A stretch of DNA of 64,000 nucleotides from Chara braunii (lineage: Eukaryota; Streptophyta; Charophyceae; Charales; Characeae): NCBI GenBank assembly GCA_003427395.1, contig BFEA01000341.1, positions 1,359,310-1,423,309 on the forward strand, read 5' to 3'. Below the pieces are notes generated by a model. It saw only the letters and a program-made list of their open reading frames with translations. It had not been told where the DNA came from and ran no database searches. The position numbers and the translations under genes were made by a program. This document shows positions 54,992 to 64,000 of the stretch, one piece after another; position 1 is the stretch's first letter, and each line of letters starts with the position of its first letter.

Positions 54992-55740
54992 ATGAGCCTA
55001 TGGAGTGGACCACGTGAACATGAGAGTGAGAGAGTTGAGCGAAGTCTGAGCAAGATCGGGAAGAAAGAAATACTTCCGCATCAAGTGGTTAGGTACCAGG
55101 TGGCAGATAGCGGCTGGGAAAGGAACCAGTTTTATGTTATGATAGTGCGCTACATCGATTCGGACGTACACCACATTGGGATATACTTGCCGAGAGAGAG
55201 AGCGGAGTTCTGCACGTACACGAGGTGTTGGAGAATAGCAGCCTGGAAGCTGAGGGAAGAGAAGAAGAGATTAGATAAATTAGGAGAGCACGTCGAGACG
55301 ACAGATGACATTTCAATTTTTGATATTTTGCCCAAGTCGCTGATCCCAGGAGGAGAACTTGAGCGAAATGGATGGGAGGCGATCGTAGATTTTGCTAGAA
55401 CAGTCAGAGCAGACGATCGTCATAGGAAGGTGTTTGGAAGCCAGATGGGAGATGAGTGAGGAGAAAGTGATTTCAGACGAGGAATTAGAAGCTAGGAAGG
55501 AAAGATTTATGGTTGGGAATAGGCCGCCAGAAGCAAAGTTAAAAGTTGTTTGCACTTCCTTAAGTTCTCTAGGGAGACAAGAGATAGTGTCGTATGAAGT
55601 TGAGACGTACGAACAAGTGAAAAGAGGATGGGAAAAATCCATCTCTATATGATGACTGTCAGGTTCATCGATATTAACATAGATTGTTGTCCCTAGGAAA
55701 GAACGTTGTCTGGGGCACCCGGATAACAATCTTCGAGGGG
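54992..55740 (+). pseudogene. Ty3-B leader ORF with a duplicated domain
   Basis: The 155-codon frame at 54992 has EILPHQVVRYQVADSGWERN, QFYVMIVRYIDSDVHH and ISIFDILPKSLIPGGELERN. A second related unit follows from about 55447: RQEIVSYEVETYEQVKRGWE and, after a frameshift, YMMTVRFIDINIDCCP. The two units share E-I, V-Y-V, G-W-E and V-R-I/F-D positions, so they are a tandem domain duplication ~490 bp apart. No known family is recognised. It is located between the LTR-like repeat and gag. Confidence 0.45.
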
Positions 55741-55906
55741 CTTCCTAAGCCCTCGACACCTTGTCAGGTAATGGGAGAGGGGAATTGGAGAGTCGTAGTT
55801 GAATTCGTTCTACGGCACCTGAACTCTAATGGCAAGAGGAGGTGAGTATCCGCTAGCAGGGAACAACACAGTTTGACAAGGATTGAGCGACTTGGGAAGG
55901 AGAACA

Positions 55907-56208
55907 TCGATTAACAGCCATTTCGTCAAAACGGACATAATACATTTTTTGAACGAAATCAAAACTGACTTTTTTTGCCAAAATCCGGTCGGATTTTTTT
56001 GCTCCTGGGGGTCCGCCGTTCTGGGACCCCCTACATTTATCTGGTCTACGGTTGAGACCAAATACAGATACATGTAGGGGGTCCGGCGTTCTGGGAACGC
56101 CGGACCCCCATGAGCAAAAAATTCCAACCGGATTTTGGCAAAAAAAGTCAGTTTTGATTTCATTCAAAAAATATAATATGTCCGTTTTGACGAAATGGTT
56201 GTTGATTG
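55907..56208. mobile_element. Fold-back element 3 (~302 bp)
   Basis: Outer arms TCGATTAACAGCCATTTCGTC and its near-complement at 56188-56208. They continue with AAAACGGACATAATA, a T-rich patch, GAACGAAATCAAAACTGACT, GCCAAAATCCGG, and GGGGGTCCGSCGTTCTGGGA. The arms are >90% paired by eye, so the element is young. The centre has CTACATTTATCTGGTCT/AGACCAAATACAGATACATG. It has no coding capacity and lies in the Ty3-B leader. Confidence 0.92.
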
Positions 56209-56493
56209 ACCTGCGTCGACTCTTAAGTACTTGGACTCGTGAGGAGATACGTGCATTAGGCAGTGCGATTTATAGGAGGGTGAGGTGCCCTGGGACAGGA
56301 GTTAGTAGAGATCAGGAGAGGTGCAGCTTGTGTAGAATGCCAGGAAGGAGAACTCTACCTAGACATTGGAGTCTTAGGGATAGAAGGTGAGCGCGAGGTC
56401 CGATACGAGGGCGGTAGACTAAGAGTTATTTTGAGGGTTGTCCAGTATTAGATTTTTACACTTAGAGATTGGGAGAACCGAGATTCAACATAG

Positions 56494-56625
56494 GACCGGA
56501 CTGCCAGTTCAACCATTAGGTATGGGCTGCCAGTTCAGACATCAGGTCCGGGCTGCCAGTTCAGACACTAGGTCCGGGCTGCCATATCAGACATTAGGTA
56601 TGGGCTGCCTGTTCGAGTATTAGGA
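56494..56625. repeat. 26-bp tandem repeat, five units
   Basis: GGGCTGCCAGTTCAG with a following ACA-TAGGT recurs with CTGC at 56501, 56527, 56553, 56579 and 56605, a strict 26-bp period. Units alternate TATGGG and TCCGGG joints. It sits just before gag of Ty3-B and may be in its leader. Confidence 0.95.
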
Positions 56626-56659
56626 ACGACGGACTCCTTACACAGATGACGATCTCGAA

Positions 56660-57693
56660 GAGGAAATAGAGTGTATGAAGTCGGAGACGATGGGGACGCA
56701 TCCGACTATGGAGCACCAAACTAGCGCATATCGAGCGTCGCATGACCGCGCTTTGCGAGATTTCAAGGAGTGTATCAGGCAGAATGCTCCGCTGAGATGC
56801 ATGGAGCAACCTGACGATGAAGAGCTCGAGGTGATGAGTGGTCCTATCATCGCCAAGCCAGATAGGGCTGCATCAATGATACGGATGGAAAATAAGACAG
56901 AGCCTCCTAGCTTTCGGCAAGAGATGAGCACCCGACGCTAGCCTACGTACGAGCGGAGAGGCGCCGTAGGGGATAGACGCAAAGACGACTGGAGAGATCA
57001 GTACGCCCGGGAACAGGCGTGGAGAAATAGAGATAGGCCTCCGGAGAGGAGCACACCACCTAGACGGATCTACGATCCGCAGACGGGCGAGGCATACACT
57101 CTCCCCTACGAGAGGAGAGATCGATCCATTATCTCGCACCAACCCTCGGAGTTAGACATTAGGCCGCCCATTTTCAAAGGATATAGTATCACCGAGTATC
57201 TCGAGAAGTGGGAGTTGCACGCATACCTCAGCCAATGGTCGAAGGATGAAATTATAGACAACTTCTTATTCAACTCGGACCCGAGTTTGAGACAGGTGAT
57301 CAAAGAAGCACGACCAAAGGACAGGAGGTGGACTACCTACAAAGCTAACCTCTATGAACTCTTCAACCTGGAAAACATCAGGTACTTAGTCCGAGATGTG
57401 GAGTTGATGACCCAGGGCGAGGACGAGAGTGTCCAAGCCTTTGGGAAACGATTCCAGAAGATATTCGATGCCTTGATCGCAAATGGAAAGTTGTTGGAGG
57501 TCGAACGATGCACGATCTTCATCGGTCGACTGCCAAGGGGGAAGCTCCGAAGCAAATGGGAGTACTGAGAGAATTGCCTCATGACAAGTTAGATTTTGCG
57601 GCAGTTCTTAAGTTAGCAATGAAGGCCGAAGCAGACGATTATAAGGATCTAGTCTGGAGAGGGATGCGACGTCGGGACTTCTCTCTCTATTGA
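56660..57693 (+). pseudogene. Ty3-B gag capsid region
   Basis: The frame from 56675 (MKSETMGTHPTMEHQ) has a stop at 56939 and then continues with an Arg-rich stretch. The capsid-like part at 57215-57568 has LSQWSKDEIIDNFLFNSDPS, TYKANLYELFNLENIRYL and ESVQAFGKRFQKIFDALIA, with FIGRLPRGKLRSKWEY ending at 57568. These features match retrotransposon Gag capsids (multi-helical, assembling the particle). A shifted frame (57508-57693) continues with AKGEAPKQMG, then LRELPHDKLDFAAVLKLAMK. Two or more disabling mutations. Confidence 0.8.
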
Positions 57694-57779
57694 GAGCACG
57701 ATACAGAGAGGTGTCTTGATTTTAACGATCAGCCTTGGGCGGATCGATGGTATTTGTTGGACGAAGTCTGACCACATCG

Positions 57780-58926
57780 GCCTAGGGACAGGGAGGCGAT
57801 GATAGATGAGAGGAGAGAGATAAGGGAGATGATGAAGGGCCTAGTTAGGCAAATGACGAAGACGGGTGCCACGACCTACAGGGATAAGTAAGGGTCCCCA
57901 TATTCATTGCGATGGGATCGCAAGAACATCGACCCTCGGCGGAACATGGAGGATAGAAACCCCCGCACACTCGCAGACTATCGTGTGAGAGAGAGAGATG
58001 ACGACCCCTGGCGGCGTAGGGATGATGAGATCGATAGGGTTCGTCGTGGAGGCAAGTACCACTAGGCCGACGCTTTTAGCAGATGGGGATAGCTAGAGCA
58101 GTATCCACGCAGCCCCAGATATGATCGGAACGACAACGGATACCGGATCCCGAGTAATTTCAACCGGAGAGATCGAGATGATTCACGTGGTCGGTGGGAT
58201 TCGGATGGAGACCGTTGGGATGGTTACCGTGGCAGTTACGAAAGAAACGAACGCGGAGGAAATCGACGGGATGACTCTCGTGGGCGCTATGAGCGGGGAG
58301 GATATCCTAGTTCATCTAGCAACCCAAAATCATCAGGCTATCCTAAGTCACATGGTCCTTCAAATCAGGACGCTAGAGCTACGAGAGGACCAACGGCTAG
58401 GGGTATAGAGGGCATACCTCCTGCTCCTAGGAACTCCTGCATCTACTGCAGGTCGGATGATCATGTGAAGAGAGATTGTCCAGATCTCAGGCGAGCCATA
58501 GACGAGGGACTTATCGTACTTGGTGACGGCAAGTACGTCAAATGGGCAAATGACATGGGCGACGTATCGATGTTCCCCTCGATAAAGGAGAACGTTGAAG
58601 CTAGGCGCGTGCGACCGAGTAAGGGAAAGGAGGCGGCAAAGAGTCAGAGCGTGCGGATGACTTTGTCCTTGGATGACAAGTCACCAACCACACTTATACG
58701 GGTTGCGGCAACCAAGTCCGCAAGGGGGTCTTCTTCCAAAAAGACTGATATCGACTATGTGATGGCAGAAAAGGATAGACAGAGCATCGAAGGAAAGGAG
58801 GTCATACTTTCGTCGCGGAAGCGCAGCGCAAGGAAGTTTGCAATGAAGATCTCTTTAGACGAGATCGATACGGTAGAGCCTCTTAGACGCGCACTTAGGC
58901 AGCCTATGCAGTGCTCTATACTTTAG
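57780..58926 (+). pseudogene. Ty3-B gag C-terminus with CCHC zinc knuckle
   Basis: A basic Arg/Asp/Gly-rich stretch (about 57960-58320, with RWDSDGDRWDGYRGSYERNE-like text in one frame) precedes the knuckle. The knuckle is CIYCRSDDHVKRDCP at about 58439-58483, the nucleocapsid RNA-binding motif. The frame 58465-58926 continues DLRRAIDEGLIVLGDGKYVK and VSMFPSIKENVEARR, then Lys/Ser-rich sequence, ending at a TAG (58924-58926) that is in frame with the protease. Confidence 0.8.
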
Positions 58927-58929
58927 TAC

Positions 58930-59655
58930 TTGGCCACGTCTAGGCCAGCATGTGATGAACTTCAGATGATTACGCGGAAGACCCGAATCCCTCTAGGCGA
59001 CGAGGTCCAGATGACTCCTAAACCAGAGGCGCCTACAGTGGCAGTGTCGGGAGTAAGCGTGAAAGACGAGCGCGTAGCGACATTATATTTGGATGGGATG
59101 GAGGGAGTGTCTCCTGACAAGTTCTACATTCTAGGAAGCGGGACAGTTGAGATTATTCTCAACGATGAGATAGTTCTCCAAGGAGTGATTGATAATGGCA
59201 GCAAAGCCATCATTATAGACAAGGAAATCGTCGTACGTTTAGGGTTGGACTTGGATAGGTCTTTCATATTCGAGATAGAGACGACTGGCGGAAGGAAGCA
59301 TAAGATTTCCGGAGTTTGTCATAAGGTGGTCATCGAGGTCGAAGGGCTACGTACGACGATGCCCATCTTTGTTGTCAAGGACTGTAGCTCAGAGCTACTT
59401 CTAGGTCGGACATGGTTGAACCATGTTCACGCGATCACGATAGAGCGGTCGGATGAGAGTCAGATCCTCTCTATCAAGTGTCCCGACCGTGGCAGGATCA
59501 TGATAGACTGTAGAGCCGAGATCCGAGGACCAGAGTGGCTCTGGTGGCTGCTGATGTACCTGGAGCACGCAAGTCGTCTTCTTTCGCTAGTCGTGCACTA
59601 CGATTCCGTGAGAAGAAGTACGGGGCTTTACTTACAGAGGAAGAAAGGCGAATAA
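58930..59655 (+). pseudogene. Ty3-B aspartic protease
   Basis: Retropepsin-like domain in the frame 58930-59655. LGSGTVEIILNDEIVLQGVI leads to the active-site loop DNGSKAIIID, followed by VVRLGLDLD, KVVIEVEGLRTTMPIFVV and SSELLLGRTWLN. The last is typical of the conserved glycine region of Ty3 proteases. The catalytic triplet is DNG instead of DSG or DTG, a one-base (G to A) change that may have inactivated the enzyme. It is preceded by one in-frame stop (58924). Confidence 0.8.
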
Positions 59656-59940
59656 TGGAAGTGGAAGACTCAGGGAGGCGTATGATCGTGGATGGGAGCT
59701 CTTATCCAAAGAGTAAGGATGAAAAGTTTGGAGGGATGATTTCTGTGTCTTTTTTAAGGGCACAGCCCCCTACGGAGGGCGACCGAAGAAACACAAGCGA
59801 GGAGCCGAGAAGGTAAAGTCGGCGGCAATCGCTCGGGAGCGACCGGCGCTAGAAGGGATATCTAAAGAAGAGATCACAAAAGAGATAAAGGAAAGGAAGA
59901 GGAAAGAACCACAACGCCTAACCAAAGAGAGAATATAGGA

Positions 59941-60505
59941 ATGAACATCGGGGACGAGAATCTGATTGAGCAGGAGAAAGAGCAAGTTCTTGAAGTTCTC
60001 AAAACCTGCAACAAAGCGATAGCGTTTAGCGATGCCAAAAGAGGCAGAATCGATCCTGGGTACGCCGAACCTGCTAGGATTTATACAATTCCACATACGA
60101 CGTGGAATGATGCAAGATGGAAGTACGCGCAAAAAAAAACCGAAGAGGTGATCACATTTTTAAAGGAGAAAACGGTCTCTTATGTGACCCAGCCATTAGA
60201 TGGTGGTTTGCAAACAGATGGTTCTTCCTACGGAAGCAGAATGGGAAGATCCGGTGGATTCAAGATCTTCGAAAAGTGAATTCTGTCACCATCCACGATA
60301 TTGGATCTATCCCCCACGCGGATCTGCTAGCGGAGAGAGCAGCAGGTAGATCGATATACTTTGTCTGCGATGCATTTTCTGGTTGTGACGAGATACCACT
60401 AGATCCTAGAGATATACATCTCACTGCCATGCACACGCCGCTGGGATTAGTCCAGATGATGGTGGTACCTATGGGATGGACTAACGGAGTTGCGGTATTC
60501 AAGCT
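59941..60505 (+). pseudogene. Ty3-B reverse transcriptase, N-terminal part
   Basis: The frame 59941-60279 has EQEKEQVLEVLKTCNKAIAF, GYAEPARIYTIPHTTWND and KYAQKKTEEVITFLKEK. A +1-type shift at an A9 run (about 60130) leads to RWFFLRKQNGKIRWIQDL-like sequence, RKVNSVTIHDIGSIPHADLL, YFVCDAFSGCDEIPLDPRD (motif A Asp) and MVVPMGWTNGVAVF. The sequence diverges after GVAVF (60498), before motif C. The catalytic YVDD is therefore absent. Confidence 0.88.
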
Positions 60506-60586
60506 ATGGTAGTAGAGACCCGAAAGGTGAAAGGTTTGACACTAGGGAGGAGAAAGAGATGGTTTTTCGTATTTCGGAGACCGAGA

Positions 60587-60758
60587 CGAATCCTTCGACC
60601 ACATAATGATCACACTGGGTCTGTCCTTTCATGCCCGTATCCAAAAGGGACCCGGGTTCTACAAATTCAACACGAATCCTTCGACCACATAATGATCACA
60701 CTGGGTCTGTCCTTTCATGCCCGTATCCAAAAGGGACCCGGGTTCTACAAATTCAACA
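60587..60758 (+). repeat. Exact 86-bp tandem duplication at the LINE-B edge
   Basis: CGAATCCTTCGACCACATAA begins at 60587 and again at 60673. Both copies run to TTCTACAAATTCAACA without a difference that I can see. The unit encodes the LINE endonuclease-RT link (HARIQKGPGFYKFNTS). Perfect identity indicates a very recent duplication or an assembly stutter. Confidence 0.95.
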
Positions 60759-63727
60759 CGTCCCTCCTCCCCCTCACAAGGTTCAAAGACCTGGTCAATA
60801 CATTCTGGTCATTTTGGCAAACCCAAAAGCCACTGGCGGGAGATAGGGTGGGGTGGCTCAGTGACGATATCGCATAGTTGAGAGAAAGAACCAAAACGTT
60901 ATCCATCCAACATGCAAGAGACCGCAAAGCCATCCTCGACAGGCTCATGAGGGACCTTGAAGAATGGGATGAGCAGCTCATAGAGGACCCGATGCACCGC
61001 CTGTCACATGAAAAGCTCCAAGAAGCAAGAGACCACCTTCAAGCCTACTTAGAAGAGCAGGCGCATGGTTGAACGGTCCAAACATAAATTAAGCAGGCAC
61101 ACATGGAGTTCACAATGACGAAGTCCCTTAAAAAGCAAGGGTCGGGTCCAGGGCCAACACGGTTCATAGACTTAGACATCCGATTGATGAATCAACTCAG
61201 GCTGCAACTAGTGCCTAAACCATTGCAAACTACGCTGCTCAATACTACCGCGACCTCTCACCTCCCAGACACCTAACAAGTCCCCCCAAGACGTCCGCCA
61301 TGCCAGGGAAACACTACTAGAATTTGTTAGCTCATACCTCATAAATGCACAAAAGAAAGGATTGGATAAACCCCTCTCTGCCCAGGACGTGTAGGAAGCC
61401 TTGCATAATATGGAAGATGTGAAAACCTTAGGGACTGACTCTTTCCCGAAGGAATTCTGGGTGCAGTTCCGGAACCTCCTCCAGGGTGACCTCATGGACT
61501 ACATCACGACAATACAGACTGAGGGCTCATTTGGGGACATGATGGGGCAACGGGTCACTACACTCCTCTACAAAAATGAGACAACGAGGATATAAGAAAC
61601 TACAGACCAATAACCGTCCTCCCCATGCCCTACAGGATGGTGGCTAAGGTACTGACCAACTACCTACCGCCACTAATAAATCCGTTGATTCACCTTGACC
61701 AGACATGATTTATTCCAACAAAAACAACCAAGACAACATCTTGTTGGTCAATGAGATCATTAGATACACTCTACAGAGAAAGGCCCTACCGACCATGCTA
61801 TTCATCGATTTAGAGAAAGCGTACGATCATGTTGACTGAGATTTTTTAGACATGTGCCTGGTCAGGATGAATTTCGGCCCGATATTCTGCTGCTGGGTGA
61901 GCCTCCTCCACAGATCTCCTACCACAAATATTATGCTTAATGACCACCTCTCACCGCTGATTCACCTTCACAGACTGGGTACGCCAAGGGGACACCATAG
62001 CACCGCTCCTATTTGCAATAGTAATGGAGACCCTGCCTTCGTTAATTAGAGCCCACCCAGGGATCAACAAATTGCCCATCCCCGATATCCCCAACCACCT
62101 TATCCCAATGGCATCACTCTTCGTAGATGACCTCACGGTGCTCATACGAGCGGACCTTGATACCCTCCAAGCCCTTATGCAAGTTATACACCTATTTTCA
62201 TTGGCAGCTGACATGAAAGTCTTAACAGGGGCTCTAAGACGGAAGGCTGGTGGCTCCACCCATACGGGGAGCCCCCGCCCATCCAGCCGACTGTGGGGTG
62301 GGTTCGAAAAGAAGATGCCATCAAAATTCTGTGAGGGAGATTGACTGCATTGGGACCTCCACAAGACCATGGGGATACACTGCTCAACATGGCAATGGAT
62401 AGGTTGGCAAAATGGAAAGGGGCTACACACCTCACTGGTGGGACGGGCCCTAGCAATAAACAATGCAATTTTGGCGGCCATCTCGTATGAACTCGCCGCG
62501 TGGCTGCTCAAGCCCAAACAATATCGCAGATTGAGAAACGCACTCACAACATACCTCTGGAAGAACTCTGCCAAGGACTAGGGGTGTCTGCACTGACTCA
62601 GCTGGGAAACCCTCACCCAACCCAAATTCAAAGGGGGGCTGGGATTACTGGACCAGAAAGGGAAAACGATGCATTAATCTTTAAGGTCCTCATTAGGTTG
62701 CTGATTGGGAACGACATTCTGTGGGCTCCCTTGGCTTGCCTGCAAATCGCCAACCTGGGCCCGGAATCACCAACAATTAACAAGCGGCACCCCCTCCAGT
62801 GGCTGGCCAACAAGACAACAACCCTGCACAAGCGGCCAGACAGGATCTTCTTTTGGATCCCCTGTGGCCCCATATGCTCAGAGTATGGAGGACACGAGGC
62901 CCGCAACAGAAACAACCTCCCAACAGGTGGCATAATATCTGGAGACAGCCTTTCTATCGGCAACCCCTTTATCCGAGATGAGCACGACAACCCCTTCTCT
63001 TTAACAACGAACTCACCCTAACTCACTTCGGCAAAACATGGAGGTTTTACGGTGGTCAACCTGTGGGACATGGACAAAGGTGACTGGGCTATAACTGACC
63101 AGCTACAGCTCAAGCTCAAACATGCCAAAAACATGGAGATCAATACAACCAAGTTGAGGGACTCTCCCCCCCTAACTTGGCGGGCAGCTCTTACGAAGTT
63201 ACGAAGGGTCCCTCAGTCCACCAAGATGACCGGGTGATTAGACACGCTGACTTGCCCACACCTGGTAGCAGTCGGCATGACATAAGGTGTGGATGGGCTC
63301 ATTGCCCTCTGAAGGCACCATCGGCTACTGGGTCACAAGACCTAAGAACAACACCGCAAACGGCCTGAGCGATGGTCTCGGTGCAGTTCAGCACCTAGGC
63401 ATTTGGAATGGGAGGTGCCAACAAATACACACTTACTTCTGGCTGTCTGATAATAGGCTGAAGAGGCATTCCCCCCTTAAGGTCTAAGTGGACTCGGCAA
63501 ATGGATTAGGGGTGGGCTGCAGGCTCCTGGATTGAAGCAAGCACCAGCTCAAAAAGCAAAATGGTCATACAGAATGGGGTTAACGGCTTCTCAATTCCAG
63601 GCATAGGGCTAGGTCAAGACTTGCAGAGTATGCGAAAGGCATCACTTGCAGCCCCGAGGGATATAGTACCTCGAACGCCGGACGATTAATGACCAAAGCC
63701 CCCACTCACGGTATTGTAAAGTTGTTC

Positions 63728-63782
63728 TCAGGGACGCTGGACCCTGTTTCCAGTAGGTAGTGCTCCCCACCAATAGATGGAA
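63728..63782 (+). mobile_element. Hairpin SINE copy g (head only) within LINE-B
   Basis: GGGACGCTGGACCCTG, then TTTCCAGTAGGTAGTGCTCC and CCACCAATAGATGG. There is no body or tail; LINE-B coding similarity resumes about 30 bp downstream. It may be a truncated insertion, or a sign that the family head derives from LINE sequence. Confidence 0.7.
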
Positions 63783-64000
63783 TTGTGTGGTGGGGGACCA
63801 CCAGGAAGTCCTGTTTGTCTATGAGCCCACAATACCGCTTGCCAGATTACCCTTTGATCCGGGAGAATGGGAGTGGCCCAAACAAAAATCAATGCACATT
63901 TGCCACCAATCAACCAAACACTATCGCGCAGATGGGCGCGAGACTCGCCGATCGACCCACAGATAATGGAGAATTTGCCACTGGCCAAGTCCTCAATCTT

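Larger units (their letters stand above)
52109..60505 (+). mobile_element. Ty3-B: second Ty3-type element, 3' part replaced by LINE-B
   Basis: Plus-strand element. From 52109 it has the 5' repeat (LTR and leader), leader ORFs to ~55.7 kb, a fold-back insertion, gag, a CCHC knuckle, protease and the RT fingers, stopping at 60505. The Gag-PR-RT order and RT sequence fit Ty3. Its RT uses FFLRKQNGKIRWIQDLRKVN and DAFSGCDEIPLDPRD, distinct from Ty3-A. LINE-B sequence begins shortly afterwards, so the remainder is lost or lies beyond the window. Multiple stops. Confidence 0.8.
60560..64000 (+). mobile_element. LINE-B: 5'-truncated LINE inserted in Ty3-B
   Basis: A plus-strand LINE starting in the endonuclease-RT linker and continuing beyond the window. 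Linker: FKDLVNTFWSFWQTQKPLAG and LQEARDHLQAYLEEQ. RT motifs in broken frames: SFPKEFWVQFRNLLQGDLMD, NYRPITVLPMPYRMVAKVL, LFIDLEKAYDHVD (motif A), RQGDTIAPLLFAIVMETL, and SLFVDDLTVLIRADLDTLQ (catalytic FVDD at about 62127). Later GRALAINNAILAAISYELA and, near 63840, PLARLPFDPGEWEW of the C-terminal domain. Many stops and frameshifts. It is related to but clearly distinct from LINE-A. Confidence 0.88.

Overview
This is nuclear DNA of a large, repeat-rich eukaryotic genome, most likely a plant-lineage (streptophyte) organism. The evidence is Ty3-type LTR retrotransposons (one primed from an initiator-Met-tRNA-like site), LINEs with an APE-type endonuclease, a Penelope-like element, A-tailed and tRNA-derived SINEs, fold-back elements, long microsatellites and single-N or N-run assembly gaps. 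A charophyte such as Chara fits my impression of the element proteins, but this is inference. I found no intact host protein gene and nothing bacterial. The window is nested transposable elements and their debris.

Layout. 1-9.36 kb: simple repeats, short tandem arrays, two tRNA-derived SINE remnants and inverted-repeat debris. 9.36-25.56 kb: one large Ty3 element on the minus strand (Ty3-A). It has two ~2.4 kb LTRs, a CTATG target duplication, and decayed gag, protease, RT, RNase H, a PHD-like finger, integrase and an extra acidic ORF. Its right-hand LTR appears to carry a 1.46 kb assembly-made duplication ending in a single N. 25.78-26.51 kb: a TIR element with a nested short SINE. 28.6-38.0 kb: a long LINE on the minus strand (LINE-A) whose RT segment (about 30.39-32.20 kb) is inverted. 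38.4-45.9 kb: a fold-back element, tandem modules, several copies of a hairpin-headed A-tailed SINE family, a tRNA SINE, a LINE 3' end next to an N gap, and microsatellites.

45.9-60.5 kb: two ~2.25 kb direct repeats (the 5' end of a second Ty3 family, Ty3-B) flank a Penelope-like reverse transcriptase. A mitochondrial-type tRNA-Ser(UGA) sequence sits at one junction. The second repeat continues into Ty3-B: leader ORFs, gag, CCHC knuckle, protease and the start of RT. 60.5-64.0 kb: a 5'-truncated LINE (LINE-B) interrupts the Ty3-B RT and runs off the window.

Most coding segments carry in-frame stops or frameshifts. The LINE-A endonuclease and the LINE-A N-terminal ORF are the best-preserved reading frames. 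All element and family names are assigned from motifs read by eye; no database search was run.
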